A stretch of 64,000 nt of DNA, taken from Candidatus Foliamicus numerosus (GTDB taxonomy: Bacteria > Pseudomonadota > Gammaproteobacteria > Steroidobacterales > Foliamicaceae). Below are positions 16,471 through 24,284 of this stretch, in pieces. The DNA lies in the NCBI GenBank assembly GCA_028285945.1, contig JAPYNE010000028.1, forward strand, positions 1 to 64,000, given 5' to 3'. A program made the position numbers and the translations under genes. Position 1 is the stretch's first letter. Each line of letters opens with the position of its first letter. The notes under the pieces are model-generated. The model worked only from the letters and a program-made list of their open reading frames with translations. It did not search any database and was not told where the DNA came from.

Positions 16471-16742
16471 CTCCTGCCATCCGCGCGCAACCTCGATGCG
16501 GCGCGCGGCTAGTGTGCTTGCCCTCGCCCTGCGCTTATCCCCGCCTCGCGGGAGACGCATGACTACTTGAAGCTTGACCTGGAAGGTCAAAAACCCATCC
16601 GTGGGGCTCGGCGGCGGCTCCTGCCAGCCGCGCACAACCTCGATGCGGCGAACGGCTAGTGTGCTTGCCCTCGCCCTGTGCTTATCCCCGCCTCGCGGGA
16701 GACGCATAAACCCATCCGTGGGGCTCGGCGGCGGCTCCTGCC
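16471..16742. repeat. Tandem duplication (147-nt period) containing fragments of the hairpin-repeat core
   Basis: A block of about 90 nt (16471-16560) recurs at 16618-16707 with only a few substitutions. Each block ends in the same left hairpin arm and the core start GGAGACGCAT. After the first block a 30-nt insert (16561-16590) precedes the core piece AAACCCATCCGTGGGGCTCG (16591 onward); after the second block the same core piece follows directly (16708 onward). Only the second copy is followed by the inverted arm. The duplication lies between bioD and the peroxiredoxin gene and encodes nothing recognisable. Confidence 0.85.
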
Positions 16743-16778
16743 GCCGACGCTCCCGCGAGGCGGGGATAAGCACAGGGC
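16673..16778 (-). repeat. Large hairpin repeat R1 (conserved core, 29-bp perfect arms)
   Basis: Arms 16673-16701 and 16750-16778 are a perfect 29-bp inverted repeat. The 48-nt loop (16702-16749), read on the minus strand, starts CGTCGGCGGCAGGAGCCGCC and ends GGATGGGTTTATGCGT. It contains a second, inner hairpin. The same loop occurs at 30629-30677 and 30778-30827, and in a diverged form at 58231-58302, each with different arm sequences. It lies between convergently unrelated minus-strand genes (downstream of the peroxiredoxin gene, upstream of bioD). Confidence 0.9.
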
Positions 16779-16786
16779 TCTAGTGG

Positions 16787-16822
16787 GCGTATTGCGCCAA
16801 GCGGCTTGGTGCAATACGCGGG
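16787..16822 (-). repeat. Stop-adjacent element (copy 2) forming a 15-bp hairpin
   Basis: Positions 16805-16822, read on the minus strand, are CCCGCGTATTGCACCAAG and start on the base after the peroxiredoxin stop. With 16787-16801 they form a stem of 15 bp containing one G-T pair, with loop CCG. No T-run follows, so a classical Rho-independent terminator is not shown. A structured 3' end or a REP-like palindrome fits better. The other copies are at 7049-7066 and 58366-58383. Confidence 0.6.
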
Positions 16823-17371
16823 CTAGCGGACTGCGGCGGAAGCTCTGGCCGCGCCGTGTTTCTCCACGCCCAGCTGCTCCAGCATGGCGACAATGTCCGC
16901 AGCGGCGGTTTCGGCATTGACTTCGCGGTCCACGGCCAGTATCCGGCCGTCGGCGCCGATATAGAACGTGTGGCGCTTCGCAAAGCCGAAGGTGCCCAGC
17001 ACTTTGTAGGCATTGGCCACCGCCTTGGTTTCGTCGGACAGGATGGGGAAATCGGCGCTGTATTTCTGCGCGAAGGCCGTGTTGTCCTCGATCGAATCGA
17101 CGCTGGCCATGAAGTAGCTAACCTTGAATTGGCGAATCTTGTCGCCGTTCTCCGTTAGCGACTTGCATTCCTTGGTGCATCCCGCCGTGCCGGCCTTGGG
17201 GAACCAAGCCAACACCACGGCGCCGTCCTGGCGCAGATCGGACAGCGAATACTCGTTTCCGTCGGAGCCGGGAAGGGTCCAGTCCGGGGCGACAGAGCCG
17301 ACCACAAGCTCGTCATCGGCGGCGGCGGTGGCGGCAAAGGCGAGCGCGCAAACAGCAAGGATTTGTTTCAT
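16823..17371 (-). CDS. Periplasmic peroxiredoxin (AhpC/TSA, BCP-like)
   Basis: A 182-aa thiol peroxidase with a signal peptide (MKQILAVCALAFAATAAADD; cleavage near residue 18). The peroxidatic cysteine is C65 and a second cysteine is at C69 in FPKAGTAGCTKECKSL, the spacing of atypical 2-Cys BCP/PrxQ enzymes. GSVAPDWTLPGSDGNEYSL is the usual Prx N-terminus. It sits between bioF and bioD on the same strand but has no known role in biotin synthesis. Its 3' end carries the stop-adjacent hairpin and then repeat R1, so this segment looks like a later addition to a bioBFDA run. Confidence 0.88.
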   Translation of the reverse strand: MKQILAVCALAFAATAAADDELVVGSVAPDWTLPGSDGNEYSLSDLRQDGAVVLAWFPKAGTAGCTKECKSLTENGDKIRQFKVSYFMASVDSIEDNTAFAQKYSADFPILSDETKAVANAYKVLGTFGFAKRHTFYIGADGRILAVDREVNAETAAADIVAMLEQLGVEKHGAARASAAVR

Positions 17372-17525
17372 GAACGGATACCGCTAGTTGGCATGAAGGC
17401 TTGATTATATCGAGCCTTCCAACAGAGTGTTCGGCGGTTGCAAGTTTCCGGATTCCCGCTTGGCGGCGTTTTCCCGACCGATTGCGCGCCGAAGCATTGC
17501 GGGGCGAAATTCGCGGCCCGGGAGA

Positions 17526-18677
17526 CTACCTGGCGCCTAAAGCGCGCATCGCGCCATCCGCCGCCGCAAACAGCCGGTCGATCTCCTCGGGGGTGTTGTG
17601 CGCGTGCAAGCACACGCGAATCCGCTCCTGGCCGGGCGGGACCGTGGGGGCGCGAATCGGCAGCGCCGCAAGGCCCTGCTGTTGGAGCGCCTCACCCACT
17701 TGGCGCACTTCGGCCGGGCCGGGAACCACAAGGCATTGAATCCAGGATTTGCTGGGCAGCCAGTTCCACGGGGACTCAGCGGCTCGGCGGCGAAAAAAAG
17801 CCACGTTGGCCCGCAGTCTGGCGCGCGAATCATCCAGCTCCGGCAATAGCTCGCAGGCCGTGCGCACCCATAGCGCCCACAAAGGCGAAAGCCCGGTCGA
17901 AAACACGAATGGCCGGGCGAAATTGACCAAGTAGTCGCGCAGCGCCGCCGAACACAGCACCGCTCCACCGGAAAGCCCGAGCGCCTTGCCGAAGGTCACT
18001 ACCCGCGCCAGCACTGCATCCTCAAGTCCCGCAGCCACCACGGCGCCGCGGCCTTCCGGCCCCATTACACCGTTGGCGTGCGCCTCGTCCACCACCACGC
18101 CCGCCCCGCGGGAATCCGCCAGCGCCGCGATCTGCGCCAGCGGCGCAAAATCGCCGTCCATGGAATAGAGGCTCTCCACCACCACCACGCCCGCCTCGCC
18201 CGGCTTCAGACGATCGATCCCGCTTTCAAGCCCGGCCATGTCGTTGTGGGCGAAGATCATCCGCTCGGCCCCGCTCAAACGGCAGCCATCAATGGCGCTG
18301 GCATGCAGCAGCCGGTCGCAAAAGAGCATGTTCACCACGCCGCCCAGGCTCGCCAATAGCCCCATATTGGCTGCGAAGCCGCTTGAGAACACCAGCGCCG
18401 CCTCGGCATGGTAGAACTCCGCGAGCCAGTGCTCCAGCGCCTCCAGCTCGGGATGATTGCCGGAAATCAGCCGCGAACCGGTGGCCCCGTGCGGCGGAGC
18501 GCGGCAGGCGCTGATTTCCGCAAGGCGCCGGCGCAGGCGCTGGTCGCGGGCCAGCCCAAGGTAGTCGTTGGAGCAAAAGTCCACGCCCTGCGGCGGGGGC
18601 GGCATCCGCCGCATCAGGCCCGCCTGTTGGCGCTCGGCGAGCGCCTCGTTGACGGCGCGCCGGACCGCCTCGCTCAT
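17526..18677 (-). CDS. bioF: 8-amino-7-oxononanoate synthase
   Basis: PLP enzyme condensing pimeloyl-thioester with L-alanine. It is 383 aa. Conserved segments: DFCSNDYLGLARD, HGATGSRLISGNHPELEALE, VVESLYSMDGDFAPL, VVVDEAHANGVMGPEGRG and the PLP lysine K231 in VVTFGKALGLSGG. ATG 18677 overlaps the bioB stop by 4 nt, so bioB-bioF are coupled. The open frame upstream of this ATG lies inside bioB and was discarded. No bioC or bioH is in the window. Confidence 0.95.
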   Translation of the reverse strand: MSEAVRRAVNEALAERQQAGLMRRMPPPPQGVDFCSNDYLGLARDQRLRRRLAEISACRAPPHGATGSRLISGNHPELEALEHWLAEFYHAEAALVFSSGFAANMGLLASLGGVVNMLFCDRLLHASAIDGCRLSGAERMIFAHNDMAGLESGIDRLKPGEAGVVVVESLYSMDGDFAPLAQIAALADSRGAGVVVDEAHANGVMGPEGRGAVVAAGLEDAVLARVVTFGKALGLSGGAVLCSAALRDYLVNFARPFVFSTGLSPLWALWVRTACELLPELDDSRARLRANVAFFRRRAAESPWNWLPSKSWIQCLVVPGPAEVRQVGEALQQQGLAALPIRAPTVPPGQERIRVCLHAHNTPEEIDRLFAAADGAMRALGAR

Positions 18678-19645
18678 GCAGGCGGGCTGCTTTCCTGGCC
18701 CTGATAGGGCGCGCGCGCGCTCAGACCTAGAAGTTCCAGCAACGCCTCGTCGCTGTCGAATGGCGGATTGGGCGTGGTCAGAAGCTTCTCCCCCGTGAAA
18801 ATGGAATTGGCGCCGGCCAGAAAGCACAGCGCCTGCTGCTCGGCGCTCATGCGGGTGCGGCCTGCGGACAGGCGCACCATGGCATTGGGCATCAGAATGC
18901 GGGCGGTAGCGATCATGCGCACCATTTCCCAGGTCGATACCGGCGGGCAGTCCTCCAGCGGGGTGCCAGGCACCGGCACCAGCGCGTTCACCGGCACCGA
19001 CTCCGGCGGACTCGGCAGGGTCGCCAGCGTATGCAGCAGGTCGATGCGCTGATCAACGGTCTCGCCCATGCCGATAATGCCCCCGCAGCATACCGACAGC
19101 CCGGCCTTTTGCACGTTTGCCAGCGTTTCAAGGCGCTCGTCGTAGCCACGCGTGCCGATGATCTCGGGGTAGAACTCGCGGCTGGAATCGAGGTTATGGT
19201 TGTAGGCGTAGAGTCCGGCTTCCTTGAGCCGCTGGGCCTGCGATTCGGTCAGCATGCCCAGCGTGCAGCACACCTCCAGCCCCAGCTCGCGAACGGCCGA
19301 AACCATCTCCAGCACTTCGTCGAAATGGCGGTTGTCGCGCACCTCGCGCCAAGCGGCGCCCATGCAAAAGCGGGTGCTGCCCGCCTCCTTGGCCTCGCGC
19401 GCAGCTTCGAGCACCGCGTCGAGCTTCAGCAAGCCATGCCGGTCGATGCCGGTATGGTAGCGGGCCGCCTGCGGACAATAGGCGCAGTCCTCGGGACAGC
19501 CGCCGGTCTTCACCGACAGCAGTGTGCAAAGCTGCACCTCGCCGGGCGCGTGGTGCGCGCGGTGCGCCGTGGCCGCCTTGTAGATGAGTTCAAGCAGCGG
19601 CGCATGGTAGATCTCCGCCACATCGGCCCTTGAGAAATCCTTCAT
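18674..19645 (-). CDS. bioB: Biotin synthase
   Basis: Radical-SAM enzyme inserting sulfur into dethiobiotin. It is 323 aa. The [4Fe-4S] motif is C50-x3-C54-x2-C57 (GGCPEDCAYCPQAARYHTG). Further hallmarks are AGSTRFCMGAAWR, VCCTLGMLTESQAQRLKEAG, YNHNLDSSREFYPEIIGTR and SAGRTRMS with the conserved cluster-ligand arginine. ATG 19645 (MKDFSRADV) has GGGAGAAG six bases upstream and was preferred over a TTG six codons earlier. It is the first gene of the bio run. No BirA operator was recognisable in the 86 nt upstream. Confidence 0.96.
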   Translation of the reverse strand: MKDFSRADVAEIYHAPLLELIYKAATAHRAHHAPGEVQLCTLLSVKTGGCPEDCAYCPQAARYHTGIDRHGLLKLDAVLEAAREAKEAGSTRFCMGAAWREVRDNRHFDEVLEMVSAVRELGLEVCCTLGMLTESQAQRLKEAGLYAYNHNLDSSREFYPEIIGTRGYDERLETLANVQKAGLSVCCGGIIGMGETVDQRIDLLHTLATLPSPPESVPVNALVPVPGTPLEDCPPVSTWEMVRMIATARILMPNAMVRLSAGRTRMSAEQQALCFLAGANSIFTGEKLLTTPNPPFDSDEALLELLGLSARAPYQGQESSPPA

Positions 19646-19731
19646 GTTCGCTTCTCCCGCCAAGCAACGCGCCGCCTCAAAGCGGCCGGCGCCAGCAACT
19701 CATCGTGGCGGCCTTGCTCCGGCGCTTGGAT

Positions 19732-20184
19732 TCACGCGGCCTTTTGTATGCAGTACAGCACGATCAAATGGCCATCGTGGTCGAGCAAGCCAATTTCCCG
19801 GCCCACCCGGCCGTCATGCGTGTGCAGCGTTTCCTCCGGGAAAATGTGCAGACCCTCGGCCTGCGCGCCTTCAAGAACGGCGTCGAAGTCATCGACTTCC
19901 AAAACCAGCGCATGACTGCTCGGCCGCGCAGGCTCCGGCAGGTCGATGCCGCTCACTTCGGTGAGAGCCAGGCTGCGGTCATGCGCGCGGCAACTGAGCG
20001 CGGCAAATCTCGTTTCAGCCTCCCGGGGGATCTGGAAAACCGTGTAGGAATAGGAGCCTTCGCCACTGTCGAGCACATAGTCCACCCGGAAGCCAAGAAT
20101 ATCCCGGTAGAGGCGCAACGACCGCTCAATATCCGCAACGACAAGATTGGCGCGCTGAATACGCACCGGCAATTCATTCGACAT
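19732..20184 (-). CDS. VOC-family (glyoxalase/bleomycin-resistance-like) protein
   Basis: A 150-aa single-domain vicinal-oxygen-chelate protein. It has ANLVVADIERSLRLYRDILG at the N-terminus, ALVLEVDDFDAVLEGAQAEG in the second half and REIGLLDHDGHLIVLYCI at the end, which is the usual VOC layout with a late metal-ligand segment. It begins 4 nt after the aldehyde dehydrogenase stop, so the two are one operon. A detoxification or ring-cleavage role alongside the dehydrogenase is plausible but not shown. Confidence 0.8.
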   Translation of the reverse strand: MSNELPVRIQRANLVVADIERSLRLYRDILGFRVDYVLDSGEGSYSYTVFQIPREAETRFAALSCRAHDRSLALTEVSGIDLPEPARPSSHALVLEVDDFDAVLEGAQAEGLHIFPEETLHTHDGRVGREIGLLDHDGHLIVLYCIQKAA

Positions 20185-20188
20185 GGAC

Positions 20189-21688
20189 TTAACTCCCCAT
20201 TTTTAGCATCGGAAAATCGGTAAGCGGAATGCTGACCGTCTTGGGTTCGGTAAAGAATTCCAAGCTGCCCCTTGCGCCGTCCCGACCGATGCCGGATTGC
20301 TTGTAGCCGCCGAACGGCGCGCGGAGCTCGCGGAACATCGGCGTATTCACCCAGATCGTGCCGGCGCGCAACTCGCGCACGGCGCGCATGGTCACGTTCA
20401 GATCCTGCGACCACAGGTAGGCCACCAGGCCGAACTGCGAGTCATTGGCGATCTTCAGCGCCTCGTCCAGATCACGGAATTCCAGGAAGGTGGCGAAGGG
20501 GCCGAAGATCTCCTCCTGGCAAACGCGCGCGGAATGGTCCTCGGCCAGGGCCACAGTGGGCTCGACGAACCAGCCGCGCTCGAACTCTGCGGGACGGCCG
20601 CCGCCCAGCAGAACCTTAGCGCCCTCCCCGCGCGCCAAGTCCGCGTAGCCCAGCACCCGCTTCATGTGGTTCTCATAGCACAGCGGCCCGATTTCGGTGG
20701 CCTCATGGAGAGGGTCGCCGATACGCAGCTTGCGGGCGCGCTCCACAAAGCGCTCGATGAATTCCTGTGCGATGGAGCGCTGCACCAAAATCCGGGAGCC
20801 CGCCAGGCATTGCTGTCCGTTGCTGGAAAAAATACCCAGCAGGGCACCGTCCAGCGCGCGGTCCATGTCGGCGCTCTCATGGATAATGTTGGCTGACTTC
20901 CCCCCCAACTCCAGCAGTACGGGTTTCAGGGATTTGCCTGCCTCGGACATGATGATCTTGCCGGTTTCCGAACCACCGGTGAAGCCCACTATATCCACCT
21001 CGGGATGAGCCACCAGCGCCGTTCCGGTGACCGGGCCGCGCCCGTTAACGAGATTGACCACGCCGGGCGGAAGCCCCGCCTCATGGAAGATCTCCACCAT
21101 GCGCTGCATGGAGTGCGGCGTGTACTCGGAAGGCTTAAGCACGCAGGTGTTGCCGAAGGCGATGCAAGTGGCCACACGCATTGAAGCCAGCGGGACCGGG
21201 GCGTTCCATGGCGCCATCATGGCGCCCACGCCCACCGGCTCGCGGGTGGCGTAGGTGAGAAAATTGGGGTTCTGCGTATAGACCTCGCCGGAATCCTGGC
21301 TCAGGACCTCTCCGAAGAACTCGAAATTGTAGGCCGCGCGCGCCACGTGCATGGCCCGAACCTGAGTGATCGGCACGCCGGTGTCGAGGCTGTCGAGATA
21401 CTCGAGCTCCTCGCGGTGGCTGTGCAGCGCGTCGTGCATGGAGCGGAAAATCGCCTTGCGCTCGTCGGCGCCCATGCGCGGCCAGGGCCCGGTTTCAAAC
21501 GCTTGGCGTGCTGAACGAACAGCGGCATCGACTTCCGCCGCGTCTGCTTCGCGTAGAACGCCGTTGGGCTCCTCGCTGGCCGGATTGATGATCGGAAAAT
21601 CCAAGCCGCGCCGCCGGACGCCCGTCGGCTCGCCGTTAATGATGCTGGTGACATGCTCGCGCACCTCGAATTCCACCTGTGCATTCAT
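20189..21688 (-). CDS. NAD(P)-dependent aldehyde dehydrogenase
   Basis: A 499-aa ALDH-superfamily enzyme oxidising an aldehyde to an acid. The general base is E260 (VLLELGGKSANI) and the catalytic nucleophile is C294 (SSNGQQCLAGSRI). The cofactor-binding segment is APWNAPVPLASMRVATCIAF with VGFTGGSETGK. It ends with RAPFGGYKQSGIGRDGARGS as in betaine-aldehyde and 5-carboxymethyl-2-hydroxymuconate-semialdehyde dehydrogenases. It is followed directly by a VOC protein. The substrate is not resolvable; the pairing with VOC could suit aromatic or semialdehyde catabolism. Confidence 0.9.
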   Translation of the reverse strand: MNAQVEFEVREHVTSIINGEPTGVRRRGLDFPIINPASEEPNGVLREADAAEVDAAVRSARQAFETGPWPRMGADERKAIFRSMHDALHSHREELEYLDSLDTGVPITQVRAMHVARAAYNFEFFGEVLSQDSGEVYTQNPNFLTYATREPVGVGAMMAPWNAPVPLASMRVATCIAFGNTCVLKPSEYTPHSMQRMVEIFHEAGLPPGVVNLVNGRGPVTGTALVAHPEVDIVGFTGGSETGKIIMSEAGKSLKPVLLELGGKSANIIHESADMDRALDGALLGIFSSNGQQCLAGSRILVQRSIAQEFIERFVERARKLRIGDPLHEATEIGPLCYENHMKRVLGYADLARGEGAKVLLGGGRPAEFERGWFVEPTVALAEDHSARVCQEEIFGPFATFLEFRDLDEALKIANDSQFGLVAYLWSQDLNVTMRAVRELRAGTIWVNTPMFRELRAPFGGYKQSGIGRDGARGSLEFFTEPKTVSIPLTDFPMLKMGS

Positions 21689-21825
21689 GGCTGGCGAGCA
21701 TAAAGAATCGCCCTCAGCTAATCAATCTGCGCAGGTTGCCGGAATCCGACGCGATGCGCCCCGCGCCTCGATGGGCGCCGGGATGAATTCAATCAGCAGG
21801 CCGGCGGCGCATCGGGCTGGCATCC

Positions 21826-22635
21826 TTAGGTTGCCGGAACTCGCGTTGCAGGCAACAGCCGCGGCGCAACCATTCGGACGGCAGCCTCCCAAATCAGCCG
21901 CACATTGGCATAGCAATCGACCAGATGCGCGAGGCTACGCAAATCCGACGGATGGGCGCGACCCCGAGCGGCGGCCAGAAGCGTCCGGGCATGCCTGTTC
22001 CCAAGGCCATGGTGGCCAAGAATCACGGCCAGATCGAATAGCGGGTCGCCAGGAGAGGCGAACTCCCAGTCGATGAGGCGCAATGCAGGCCCGCGCAGAA
22101 TGTTCTGCGCCACAGGGTCGTTGTGGCACAGCGCCGGTTTCCTTCGGTGGCCAGCGGCGGCCTTGAGGGAACGATACGCAGCGCGCGCCAGTCTTCGCGC
22201 CCGAACACCGCCGGCAAGCAATGCGTAGCGGGCCGCCGAATGGGCCAAGTCCAGCGGCGCGATGCCGGGCGGCGGACAAGCCGTCTCGTGCAGGCGGCGG
22301 AGCACTGCGCCCAAATGGCGCAGAAGCTGCGGATGGCGCAAACCGGCGGGCGCCAAAGCGCGGCCCGGCAGCCAGCGGGTCACAAGCACACCGCGACGGG
22401 GATCGACAAAAACAGGCTCCGGGCCTAGCCCGCGGCCTTGGATCGATCGCAGGGCGGCGGCCTCGGCGGCCCGGTCCAGCCCCAGCCAGCGAACAGCAGG
22501 CGTGTCGAAACGAACCATCAGCCGCTCCCGGCCCCGCGCTGCCAGCCAAGTCTCGTTCCATCCGCCGGAAAGCCGCCGGATGAGCCTCACATCCCCAAGC
22601 CCGGGATGCTTGCCAAGCAGCCGCGACGGTTTCAT
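21826..22635 (-). CDS. APH/choline-kinase-fold small-molecule kinase (probable thiamine kinase-like)
   Basis: A 269-aa kinase of the aminoglycoside phosphotransferase/choline kinase fold. The catalytic loop is LCHNDPVAQNIL (Brenner HxDxxxxN) and the metal-binding DWE is in LRLIDWEFASPGDPLFDLAV. The N-lobe RRLSGGWNETWLA matches the glycine-rich start of this family, to which ThiK belongs. ATG 22635 overlaps the permease stop by 4 nt, so a vitamin permease and its trapping kinase are coupled. With the thiamine module at 26401-28988 nearby, thiamine kinase is the best guess; nicotinamide riboside or choline kinase remain possible. Confidence 0.75.
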   Translation of the reverse strand: MKPSRLLGKHPGLGDVRLIRRLSGGWNETWLAARGRERLMVRFDTPAVRWLGLDRAAEAAALRSIQGRGLGPEPVFVDPRRGVLVTRWLPGRALAPAGLRHPQLLRHLGAVLRRLHETACPPPGIAPLDLAHSAARYALLAGGVRARRLARAAYRSLKAAAGHRRKPALCHNDPVAQNILRGPALRLIDWEFASPGDPLFDLAVILGHHGLGNRHARTLLAAARGRAHPSDLRSLAHLVDCYANVRLIWEAAVRMVAPRLLPATRVPAT

Positions 22636-23183
22636 GCCGGCAGGGCCTTGCGCCAGGAACGGTAGCCCACCCAGGCCAAAGCAAGGTAGCTGGCGTAAAG
22701 CGCGGCCGTGAAGTAGAGGCCGCGTTCTAGGTAGAGGGCCACGTAAATCGAATCCAGCGCCATCCACCATATCCAATTGCCGATGTATTTGCGCGCTTGC
22801 ATGAAGGTGGCCAGAGGCGCCGCGAGCGCCGTGACCACGTCGATGAAGAACAGGGACGACTCGCTGTAGGGCGCGCCGAAGATCGCGATCGGTATCGAGA
22901 CCGCCAGCAGCGCAGCCACCGCGACCAGGTTGTTGCGCCAGCCCCAATAGCCCAGCGTCGCGGGGTTTTTCGCGCCGGAGCGCCACTTGCGGTAGCCGTA
23001 CACGGCCATCACCATGTAGAAAACCTGCAACCAAGGCTGGAAGATCAGCCCTGCATCCAAAAAAACCACCACGAACAGCCCGGAAGCGATATACGACGCC
23101 AGCCAGCATGAAATGTGGCGGCGTATGGCCAGCACCACGTAGATGAAGCCAAGCGCGACGGCCGCGACCTCCAGCGCCGTCAT
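22632..23183 (-). CDS. pnuC: PnuC-family vitamin permease (PnuT-like, probably thiamine)
   Basis: A 183-aa integral membrane protein with about seven hydrophobic segments. The PnuC signature tryptophan-rich stretch is IGNWIWWMALDSIYVALYLE near the C-terminus, with FYMVMAVYGYRKWRSG in the middle. PnuC carries nicotinamide riboside, while its paralogue PnuT carries thiamine. Coupling to an APH-fold kinase and nearness to a TPP riboswitch-controlled TonB receptor favour thiamine. ATG 23183 was chosen; GTG 23192 is possible. No TPP riboswitch was found directly upstream, although a stray GAACCTGA occurs. Confidence 0.82.
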   Translation of the reverse strand: MTALEVAAVALGFIYVVLAIRRHISCWLASYIASGLFVVVFLDAGLIFQPWLQVFYMVMAVYGYRKWRSGAKNPATLGYWGWRNNLVAVAALLAVSIPIAIFGAPYSESSLFFIDVVTALAAPLATFMQARKYIGNWIWWMALDSIYVALYLERGLYFTAALYASYLALAWVGYRSWRKALPA

Positions 23184-23277
23184 CAGGCCCACGTCAGGTT
23201 CCTAGCCAACGGCTTTCAGAGCAGACGTTTGCTCTGACACAGGTCGTGAATTCGGTCGAAAGCCGATCCGCTACAAT

Positions 23278-23463
23278 ATGAGGATGAAGCGCAAGACTCT
23301 TTCTAAGACAAATCCTCATTTGCGCGATGCCTTGAAGGCGAAACAGCGGCGGATTCGCAGCGTAGCCAGTTCGACGGCGGTCGAAACGGGCAAGTCCGTG
23401 CAAAGCATCGAAGAAAAAATCAGCCACCTAAGTTCCCTCCCGTATCGCGCAACACTCGCCTGA
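23278..23463 (+). CDS. Small protein beside Fic, with a Fic-inhibitor-like helix
   Basis: A 61-aa basic protein (MRMKRKTLSKTNPHLRDALK at the start), next to and convergent with the fic gene, whose end it overlaps by 44 nt. The stretch RSVASSTAVETGKS resembles the alpha-inh motif (S/T)xxxE(G/N) that blocks Fic AMPylation. Here S32-xxx-E36 is present but is followed by T instead of G/N. In class I systems such as VbhA/VbhT this helix is on a separate small antitoxin. The reading is an inference from the motif and position. ATG 23284 is an alternative start. Confidence 0.5.
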   Translation: MRMKRKTLSKTNPHLRDALKAKQRRIRSVASSTAVETGKSVQSIEEKISHLSSLPYRATLA

Positions 23464-24058
23464 CCAAGCCCTTCATCGGTTCATAATCGCTCATCCCCAC
23501 TTGAATGGCAGCGAAGTACTCGTTCCGCCGTTTGTCCAAGGTTGTGTAATCCAATTCGGGCCGTCCCGCCTGCAACGCCATCACGTTTGCCAGCAAGCGG
23601 GAGATCCTGCCATTTCCATCCCGAAACGGATGGATCAGTATTAGTTCAACGTGAACAATAGCAATGGCCTCCGATAGTTGTTCTTCGGATAGTCCCGAAC
23701 AGGGGGTGTGGACTGGAAGGGTCCGCGTGTCTAAATCCTCCATTAGTTCTGCAATTCGATGGCTGGCTGCAAACTGGAAATCCCCTTTGCCGATGTTGAG
23801 CGATCGGTATCTGCCCGCCCATACATAGACGTTGCCCAGCCAGCGGCGATGCCATTCGCAAAGGTCGGCAATGGTAATGCGCTGATCACCTTGAAATGAG
23901 CCGACGACCTCCTCATGCAAGCGATTCAGCAGGTCCAGCTCGATGTCATCCATCTCGTCCGGATCCGAGACGCCGAGCTTGTTGGCCAGCACGCGACCAT
24001 CGGAACCGGCTTGGAACTGCGCCTCAACGGTGCCCGTCGTGTCGTAACGGCTATTCAC
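23420..24058 (-). CDS. Fic/DOC-family protein (AMP-transferase type)
   Basis: A 212-aa Fic-domain protein. The catalytic motif HPFRDGNGRISR (H143) matches HxFx(D/E)GNGRxxR exactly, including the second arginine that binds the ATP phosphates. The flap region reads WAGRYRSLNIGKGDFQFAAS, as in DOC/Fic proteins of mobile regions. There is no clear inhibitory helix in the protein itself; the neighbouring small protein (23278-23463, opposite strand) may provide one. It stands in a segment of lower GC that separates the two thiamine-uptake gene groups. Confidence 0.9.
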   Translation of the reverse strand: MNSRYDTTGTVEAQFQAGSDGRVLANKLGVSDPDEMDDIELDLLNRLHEEVVGSFQGDQRITIADLCEWHRRWLGNVYVWAGRYRSLNIGKGDFQFAASHRIAELMEDLDTRTLPVHTPCSGLSEEQLSEAIAIVHVELILIHPFRDGNGRISRLLANVMALQAGRPELDYTTLDKRRNEYFAAIQVGMSDYEPMKGLVRRVLRDTGGNLGG

Positions 24059-24284
24059 GCGGCTAGCTCCTCTTGCTCATGCGTGCTGGTTCCCGGAAGT
24101 GGTTTGACCTGTAGCGCATCTCGACTACCTTCCACCACCCACGGTTGCCTTGGCATCCCCCCGAGTCGCTTCCGGCAAGCTGACAGGATGCCCCAACCCG
24201 AGTATCGGCGAAGAGCGCCGCATGAAGGATGCTCTGCGTAGCATGGGCATAATACTCTGATAGTCCAAATCTATGAGGAAACTA

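Noticed and set aside
16456..16773. 105-codon minus-strand open frame through the R1 repeats (PPSPTDGFMRLPRGG repeats)
   Set aside because: It only reflects the tandem duplication and hairpin core; the same core read elsewhere (30605, 58240) is in different frames, so there is no conserved peptide.
16471..16778. Possible CRISPR array
   Set aside because: Two long units with a 147-nt period and an inverted arm; no short regularly spaced repeats, no unique spacers, no cas genes.
23184..23277. TPP riboswitch upstream of the PnuC-type gene
   Set aside because: A GAACCTGA occurs, but the CUGAGA block and the GGUUAG.AC..GCG.AGG block are absent and spacing is wrong.
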